Part shown: in pieces, positions 31,870-36,055 of the stretch | Numbering within the stretch: the stretch's first letter is position 1 | Layout of the letters: each line of letters starts with the position of its first letter | NCBI GenBank assembly: GCA_025453595.1 | Contig: JALOQB010000016.1 | Coordinates: 1 to 36,055 of the forward strand | Length of the DNA: 36,055 bases | Reading direction: 5' to 3' | DNA from: Polyangiaceae bacterium | GTDB taxonomy: Bacteria; Myxococcota_A; Polyangia; Polyangiales; Polyangiaceae | The notes under the pieces: generated by a model | Databases searched by the model: none | Told to the model about the DNA's origin: nothing | What the model saw: the letters and a program-made list of their open reading frames with translations, nothing else | Translations under genes and position numbers: made by a program

Positions 31870-32576
31870 TGATGGCTCGCATGCATCCTCGACGCTCTTT
31901 GTTGACGGCCTTTGCCGGGGGCCTGGGTGGTTGCCTTCTCGGGGGGACAGCCTGTTCTTCCGCGACCTCCGACCTCCCGGAGACACCCACAGACCGCCCG
32001 GATGGGTCCCTGGGTGCGGCGGGCTCGGGAGGGACTCCCGATGCTGCTCCCGACGGCGAAGTCCTCGATGCCAGCATGGCCGAGGAGGCCACCCCCGGCG
32101 ATGCCGCGGCGGCCGACGGAGACGGCGGAGATGGACCGGAAGAAGCGGATGCCCCTGAGCACGATGCCCCTCCCTGCGAGGCTTCGGCAGAGCCCCCGCC
32201 ATGCCAGGGTGCCCCGCCTGGGCTTCAGGTGGGTCCTGTTCAGGATTTTTTCAGCCTGGGGCTGCACCCGTTCCAGGCAGAGCAGTTTTTGGAGAGCCTG
32301 CTGGTGGGCCGCGATTGTGGAGGGATCTATGCGCTGAGCGCTGTCTGCCCGCACATGGGCTGCACGCTCGCCCTGCCGGAGCTGATCTCCGAGGAGGGAG
32401 TGAAGTGCGGCTGCCACGGCAGCTCCTTCGATCTGCTCGGCCAGGTGACCAAGGGGCCTGCCAAGAAGAACCTAGTCCCGTTCGCTGTCGCGCTCGGTTG
32501 CGATGGCCTCCTCTACGTGGACCGAACCACGCCGGTCGATCGCGAGCAGCGGCTTGTCGTCAAGGGGGCCCCGTGA
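31869..32576 (+). CDS. Rieske [2Fe-2S] lipoprotein
   Basis: 235 residues from ATG 31869 (GGAG five bases upstream); ATG 31881 is an alternative. The N-terminus has a twin Arg (HPRRSLLTAFAGG) and a possible lipobox LGGTAC, then a long Ala/Asp/Glu/Pro linker (about 30-115). The Rieske fold follows, with box I CPHMGC (Cys160, His162, Cys165) and box II CGCHGSSF (Cys180, Cys182, His183). The two ligand Cys and two His are present, and Cys165/Cys182 can form the disulfide of cytochrome bc1-type Rieske proteins. No cytochrome b or other bc1 subunit is nearby, so this is a standalone periplasmic electron carrier. The stop overlaps the next start (TGATG). Confidence 0.85.
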   Translation: MMARMHPRRSLLTAFAGGLGGCLLGGTACSSATSDLPETPTDRPDGSLGAAGSGGTPDAAPDGEVLDASMAEEATPGDAAAADGDGGDGPEEADAPEHDAPPCEASAEPPPCQGAPPGLQVGPVQDFFSLGLHPFQAEQFLESLLVGRDCGGIYALSAVCPHMGCTLALPELISEEGVKCGCHGSSFDLLGQVTKGPAKKNLVPFAVALGCDGLLYVDRTTPVDREQRLVVKGAP

Positions 32577-34423
32577 TGGCGCTCAAGAGGTGTCTGCTGC
32601 TCGGGGGGAGCTTGCTGGGGGTCGTCGCCGGGCTCAACGCCTGCGAAGCTCCGCAGGAAGCCGCCACGGCGCCTGGCGGCGCTGGGGCTCCGGTCGCTGG
32701 GGGGGCTGGGGTATCCGGAGTGTCGGGCTCTGCTGGCGCGGCCGGGTTGCCCGACCCGTGCGCGCTCTGGAGCGGGCCGGAGGGGGATGACCTCGACACA
32801 AGGCTGCCAGACCTGCCCATCCAGAAGATGGCCGACGAGGGCGAGGCCCCCTCCTCGCTCCATGCTTTTCGGGCAGCCTGCGAACGGCCCGGGCTCCTCG
32901 TGGTGCGGGTGGAGCCTGCCTGGTGCAAGCAGTGCGGCAAGCGGGCCGATCGCGTCGCGCCGTTGCTCCTGCCGTTCCCGAAGGAACAGATCGATGTCGT
33001 GACCGTCCTCTACGCGGGGCCCGACAATGCCCACCCGACCGAGGCCGATCTTCGCGCCTGGCAACAGGCTCACGCCACGCTCCCTGGCTTGCTGACGCGC
33101 TCTTCGGATGGCACCGCCTCCTCGCTGGTCCGCCGGGCCAAGGTGGTGCCGACGATCTTCCTGGTCGATCGGCGAACGCTTCGCATTTCCAATGTGCTCG
33201 GAGCCCCCTCGGATCGGTTCTTTGTCGAGCAGGTCGCTTCCTCGCTGGAAGAGGTCGGAGGGGCTGTTGTTGTCCCTGATTTCAGCGAAGAGAAGCCTGA
33301 TGTCGATGCTCTGTTCGACGAGTTCGAGTGGGAGCTCGTCCAGGACATGGTTGCGCCGCTGATCCCCCCGCCGAGCCCCTCCAACGCCTATGCCGATCGC
33401 GCCGACGCCGCGGCGCTTGGCGCACTGCTCTTCGAGGACCTCGAGCTATCCGGGGCGGCCGGGATCTCTTGCGCGACGTGCCACCGCAAGGACAAGGGGT
33501 TCAGCGACGGGCTCCCCACGGCCAAGGGGGTGAGCGTGGGCAGCTTGAACACGCCTGCCATCGACACCGCCGCCTGGAACCGCTGGTTTTTCTGGGATGG
33601 CCGCACCGATTCGCTCTGGTCGCAAGCCCTGGGCCCCCCGGAGAATCCGGTAGAAACGGCCGGCAGCCGCCTGCATGTTGCCCACCGCATCAAGAGCGCC
33701 TACGCGGCCCCCTACGAGGCGATCTTCGGGGCACTCCCTCCGCTGGAAGACTCCGAGCGCTTTCCCGCCAATGGCAAGCCGGGCGAAGCGGCCTTCGACG
33801 CCATGACCAAGGACGATCAGGAGGCTGTCACGCGCGTTTTCGTCAACATGGGCAAGGCCATCGAGGCCTTCGAACGCACGCTCCGCCCGCCCAAGACCAG
33901 GCTGGAGGACTATGCCGCGGGGAACTTCGAGGCTCTGACCCCGCTGGAGCGCGAGGGGCTCAAGGGATTTCTGGCCAGCGGCTGCGTGAGTTGCCACTCC
34001 GGTCCTGCGATGTCGGACGGGGCCTTCCACAACATCTTGATGCCATCCAGTTCCCCGAGCGGCCCTGGAGACCGTGGACGCATCGATGGCATCGACAAGC
34101 TTCTTGGTAGCCCCTTCCGCGCCGACGGACCTTACAGCGACGATCCGAAGGTGGGAGCTATCCTCGCGACGCTGACCAAGGGCGACGAGCTGCTCGGGCA
34201 GATCAAGACTCCTTCGCTCCGGGGCATCAGTCGCTCGGGGCCGTGGGGCCATGGCGGCACATTTGCTTCGCTCGAGGACGTCATGAAGCACTACGGCCAG
34301 GCCAAGGTGCAAGATCTGATGGGCCCGCGAACTGCGGGAGAACGCGACCCGGCAGTGGCTGGGTTTGGAGGCGGTCACAACAAGGAACTTGTCGCATTTC
34401 TCCTGGTTCTTGGAGGGGGGTGA
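32576..34423 (+). CDS. Thioredoxin-like / di-heme cytochrome c peroxidase (MauG-type) fusion
   Basis: 615 residues from ATG 32576, coupled to the Rieske stop. The lipobox is LNAC (Cys23), followed by a Gly/Ala linker. Residues about 75-225 look like a thioredoxin fold with CxxC at Cys117-KQ-Cys120, TVLYAGPDN and the cis-Pro region AKVVPTIFLVD. Residues about 265-615 form a di-heme peroxidase of the CcpA/MauG type, with heme 1 CATCH (Cys299-His303), SLNTPAIDTAAWNRWFFWDGR, heme 2 CVSCH (Cys470-His474) and the C-terminal KTPSLRGISRSGPWGHGGTF. Peroxidases reduce H2O2 with electrons from cytochrome c or cupredoxin, both encoded upstream; MauG-type enzymes oxidise protein side chains. The joined thioredoxin domain is unusual and suggests a thiol or disulfide substrate. 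The reaction is inference. Confidence 0.85.
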   Translation: MALKRCLLLGGSLLGVVAGLNACEAPQEAATAPGGAGAPVAGGAGVSGVSGSAGAAGLPDPCALWSGPEGDDLDTRLPDLPIQKMADEGEAPSSLHAFRAACERPGLLVVRVEPAWCKQCGKRADRVAPLLLPFPKEQIDVVTVLYAGPDNAHPTEADLRAWQQAHATLPGLLTRSSDGTASSLVRRAKVVPTIFLVDRRTLRISNVLGAPSDRFFVEQVASSLEEVGGAVVVPDFSEEKPDVDALFDEFEWELVQDMVAPLIPPPSPSNAYADRADAAALGALLFEDLELSGAAGISCATCHRKDKGFSDGLPTAKGVSVGSLNTPAIDTAAWNRWFFWDGRTDSLWSQALGPPENPVETAGSRLHVAHRIKSAYAAPYEAIFGALPPLEDSERFPANGKPGEAAFDAMTKDDQEAVTRVFVNMGKAIEAFERTLRPPKTRLEDYAAGNFEALTPLEREGLKGFLASGCVSCHSGPAMSDGAFHNILMPSSSPSGPGDRGRIDGIDKLLGSPFRADGPYSDDPKVGAILATLTKGDELLGQIKTPSLRGISRSGPWGHGGTFASLEDVMKHYGQAKVQDLMGPRTAGERDPAVAGFGGGHNKELVAFLLVLGGG

Positions 34424-34439
34424 GCCGTTCCTGATCGGG

Positions 34440-35144
34440 CTACGGTTGGCGCCTGGTCTTCCACCGCGAAAAGCGCAGGAGCCAGAGCACGGAGCCCGTG
34501 GCCGCCGTGGTCACCGCCAGCACGGCCGCGATGACGAGCAGAGGGTGCCTGAAATCCTCGCGCTCGCGGTAGTCCATGATGTGCAGGCTCCAGAGGAAAT
34601 CGTAGACGCGCCAGGTCGCGTTGCGTCGGGCTGTGACCTCGCCGGTTCGCGCGTCCACGTAGACGTGGGTGTCGTCTCGATCGGCCAGCTCAACGAGCCA
34701 CACCGGGGCCGGACGTCCGCGGTATTCCAGCGGGGTGTCCTTGTCGATCTTGCGGATCGCACCGATCGCCGGGGTTCCTGGCTGGTCCCGCTGCGCGATG
34801 CGGCCTGCCTCTTCCTGCTCGATCGGCGACAGGGCTCCTGTTCGAGCCTCCAGGCGGACAGCGCTTTTCCCTGCGCGAGCGAGAAACACGGGCCCCGTCG
34901 GGGTGCCGACCAGATCGATTCTCTCGGGGGGCTGTCCCAGCGCTGCCGTGGCGGTCTGCATCACCTCGGTCCACCCGGCGAGTGGGCCTGCAAGGGGGGC
35001 CGAGTGGGCCTTGCTGGCGGGGGAGCCCTTGACGCGTGCCTCGGGCACGATCGCGAAGAAGAGACCCGAGATCGACCACGCCAGGAGCTGGAGCAAGGCC
35101 AGCAACGAGACCCACCGGTGGAGCGCGTAGAGCTTGCGGTTCAT
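34440..35144 (-). CDS. PepSY-domain inner-membrane protein
   Basis: 234 residues from ATG 35144, overlapping the upstream stop (ATGA); the frame upstream of it lies inside the neighbour and is rejected. MNRKLYALHRWVSLLALLQL leads into a first membrane helix. A periplasmic part carries two PepSY-like units (one ends ARAGKSAVRLEARTGALSP; the second has VWLVELADRDDTHVYVDART). A second membrane helix lies near 205-225 (HPLLVIAAVLAVTTAATG). The segment SLHIMDYREREDF is common in PepSY-TM proteins linked to siderophore or metal reduction. It converges on the peroxidase gene with 16 bp between. Its partner upstream is an oxidoreductase, and a link to iron or copper reduction is inferred only. Confidence 0.75.
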   Translation of the reverse strand: MNRKLYALHRWVSLLALLQLLAWSISGLFFAIVPEARVKGSPASKAHSAPLAGPLAGWTEVMQTATAALGQPPERIDLVGTPTGPVFLARAGKSAVRLEARTGALSPIEQEEAGRIAQRDQPGTPAIGAIRKIDKDTPLEYRGRPAPVWLVELADRDDTHVYVDARTGEVTARRNATWRVYDFLWSLHIMDYREREDFRHPLLVIAAVLAVTTAATGSVLWLLRFSRWKTRRQP

Positions 35145-36055
35145 CGCGAAGAATCCACGGTGGCTCGGGCTCGGCTGCGGAGGGCGACGGGGATCGCGTT
35201 CCAGATGGCGCGGACCTTGGCCTCGTCCGAAAGCGGACACGGCGCAGGCGCTCCAGAGCGAGCCGCCGCCAGAAAGGCTCGCGTCATCGACCGCATGAGC
35301 GCGCCGAACGGGTCCTCGTCGGCGCCGCCTTGATGCAGCACCTGCGTTCGGCTCTGCCCCGAGGACCCCAGACTGACTCGCCTCACCTCACCGCCTGGCA
35401 AATCGACGTCGAGCCGGCCCCGGGCCCCGCTGAGCGTGCAGCGAAAAGCCTCCGAGGCCTGCGCATGAGGGACCCCGAGCAGCGAGGAGATGACCCCGCT
35501 CTCGTGCTCCAGCAGCAAGCTCGGGGAGAACGCCCCGGGGGAGGTTCTGGCCTGGCCCTGGAGCGAGGGGGGAACCACACGCGAGGCGTGAACCCCCAGC
35601 ACCGGCCCTGCAAAGAAACACGCCAGGTGAAGCGCCATGGGCAAGAGGCGCCCCGGGTGCTCGATAGCGACACGCAGCAGCGGGCCCTCTTCTGCGAGGG
35701 CATCGCTCGCTACCCGTGCGCCCGCGGCGAGGGGCAGCGTGTAGTCAGTGGCGATCAGGCGCCCGTGCTGTGCTGCGGCGCTGGCCAGCTCCCGCACCTC
35801 GGAAGCCGTTCGAGCCACCGGGTGTGCGCAGAGAACGTGACACCCGCGCGCCAGCAGAGCGCGTGCGACGGCGGGGGTCACCTGCTCGTCGACCGCCACC
35901 ACGGCCACCCGCGGCGAGACCTCCGGTGGGATTTCCTCGACGGCGTGCACCAGCGGCACACCGCACCGCGCCGCCAGCGCAAGGCTGCGCTCGGAGCCCC
36001 GGGCCACGATGGCTGCGAGCCGGATCTGCGGATCTTCCTGGGCCACGGCGATCGC
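35141..36055 (-). CDS. Gfo/Idh/MocA-type oxidoreductase, 5' end outside window
   Basis: Over 300 residues, open to the right edge; the first in-window start (GTG 36046) is probably internal because the frame continues AIA before it and the N-terminal Gly-rich Rossmann strand is missing. Visible are the second half of an NAD(P)-binding fold (LAAIVARGSERSLALAARCG, VAVVAVDEQVTP, GCHVLCAHPVARTASEVREL) and a C-terminal alpha/beta domain. The HVLCAHP segment recalls thiazolinyl imine reductases of siderophore synthesis, which have HVLxEHP, but the match is short. The partial gene is coupled to the PepSY protein by a 4-bp overlap. If it belongs to a siderophore pathway, the pair would concern iron uptake rather than copper. 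Confidence 0.7.
   Translation of the reverse strand, partial: AIAVAQEDPQIRLAAIVARGSERSLALAARCGVPLVHAVEEIPPEVSPRVAVVAVDEQVTPAVARALLARGCHVLCAHPVARTASEVRELASAAAQHGRLIATDYTLPLAAGARVASDALAEEGPLLRVAIEHPGRLLPMALHLACFFAGPVLGVHASRVVPPSLQGQARTSPGAFSPSLLLEHESGVISSLLGVPHAQASEAFRCTLSGARGRLDVDLPGGEVRRVSLGSSGQSRTQVLHQGGADEDPFGALMRSMTRAFLAAARSGAPAPCPLSDEAKVRAIWNAIPVALRSRARATVDSSR

Noticed and set aside
1-36055. tRNA or rRNA genes
   Set aside because: No cloverleaf or rRNA signature was recognised by eye; a short tRNA could have been missed.

Overview
The window is high-GC DNA whose exported proteins are dominated by lipoproteins with Gly/Ala/Ser-rich linkers. It also carries a standalone integrase-type transposase and a CorE-like copper sigma factor. 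Together these suggest a myxobacterium of the Polyangia type (inference; no rRNA or marker gene is present).

Region 1 (about 1-10,000) is an accessory, defence-like stretch. It holds a frameshifted recombinase-associated HTH gene entering from the left edge; a translationally coupled pair (an unknown protein plus a HEPN-like protein with an RX5H motif); a small convergent antitoxin-like gene; and a 1850-residue protein that joins a nucleoside-phosphorylase-like domain to a STAND NTPase and a very long C-terminal sensor. That last protein has the architecture of anti-phage Avs/PNP effectors. A structured non-coding stretch with a terminator-like hairpin, a DDE transposase and a broken PadR regulator follow.

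Region 2 (about 10,000-34,430) is one large copper-handling island. A plus-strand operon encodes a CusC-, CusB- and CusA-type efflux system followed by two metal-related lipoproteins. A Cu(I) P-type ATPase (copA) is divergent from a CopZ-like chaperone and a His-rich lipoprotein. A long minus-strand operon (27,856 down to 21,045) encodes a His-rich lipoprotein, a second TolC-like outer-membrane protein, two multicopper oxidases, two lipoproteins, a ferritin-like protein and a CorE-like ECF sigma factor. A TonB-dependent receptor lies upstream of it. On the plus strand follow a Cys/His lipoprotein, a CupA-like cupredoxin, a c-type cytochrome, a Rieske protein and a thioredoxin-MauG/cytochrome c peroxidase fusion, which look like a periplasmic redox module.

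Region 3 (34,440 to the right edge) has a PepSY membrane protein coupled to a Gfo/Idh/MocA-type oxidoreductase that runs off the window.

Two unlabelled regulatory layers can be read in the DNA. (i) Six copies of a 17-bp palindrome, GTGACC-N5-GGTCAC (last half-site GGTTAC in two), sit at the heads of the copper transcription units, several with -24/-12 (sigma-54-like) elements downstream. (ii) A duplicated element, GTGTAAT-N15-GCGTCTGC, lies upstream of both copA and copZ in the orientation and spacing of an ECF promoter; the CorE-like sigma factor encoded nearby is the obvious candidate to read it. At least six otherwise unrelated exported proteins of the island end in short His-rich tails, a shared design that may mark a periplasmic copper-binding network.
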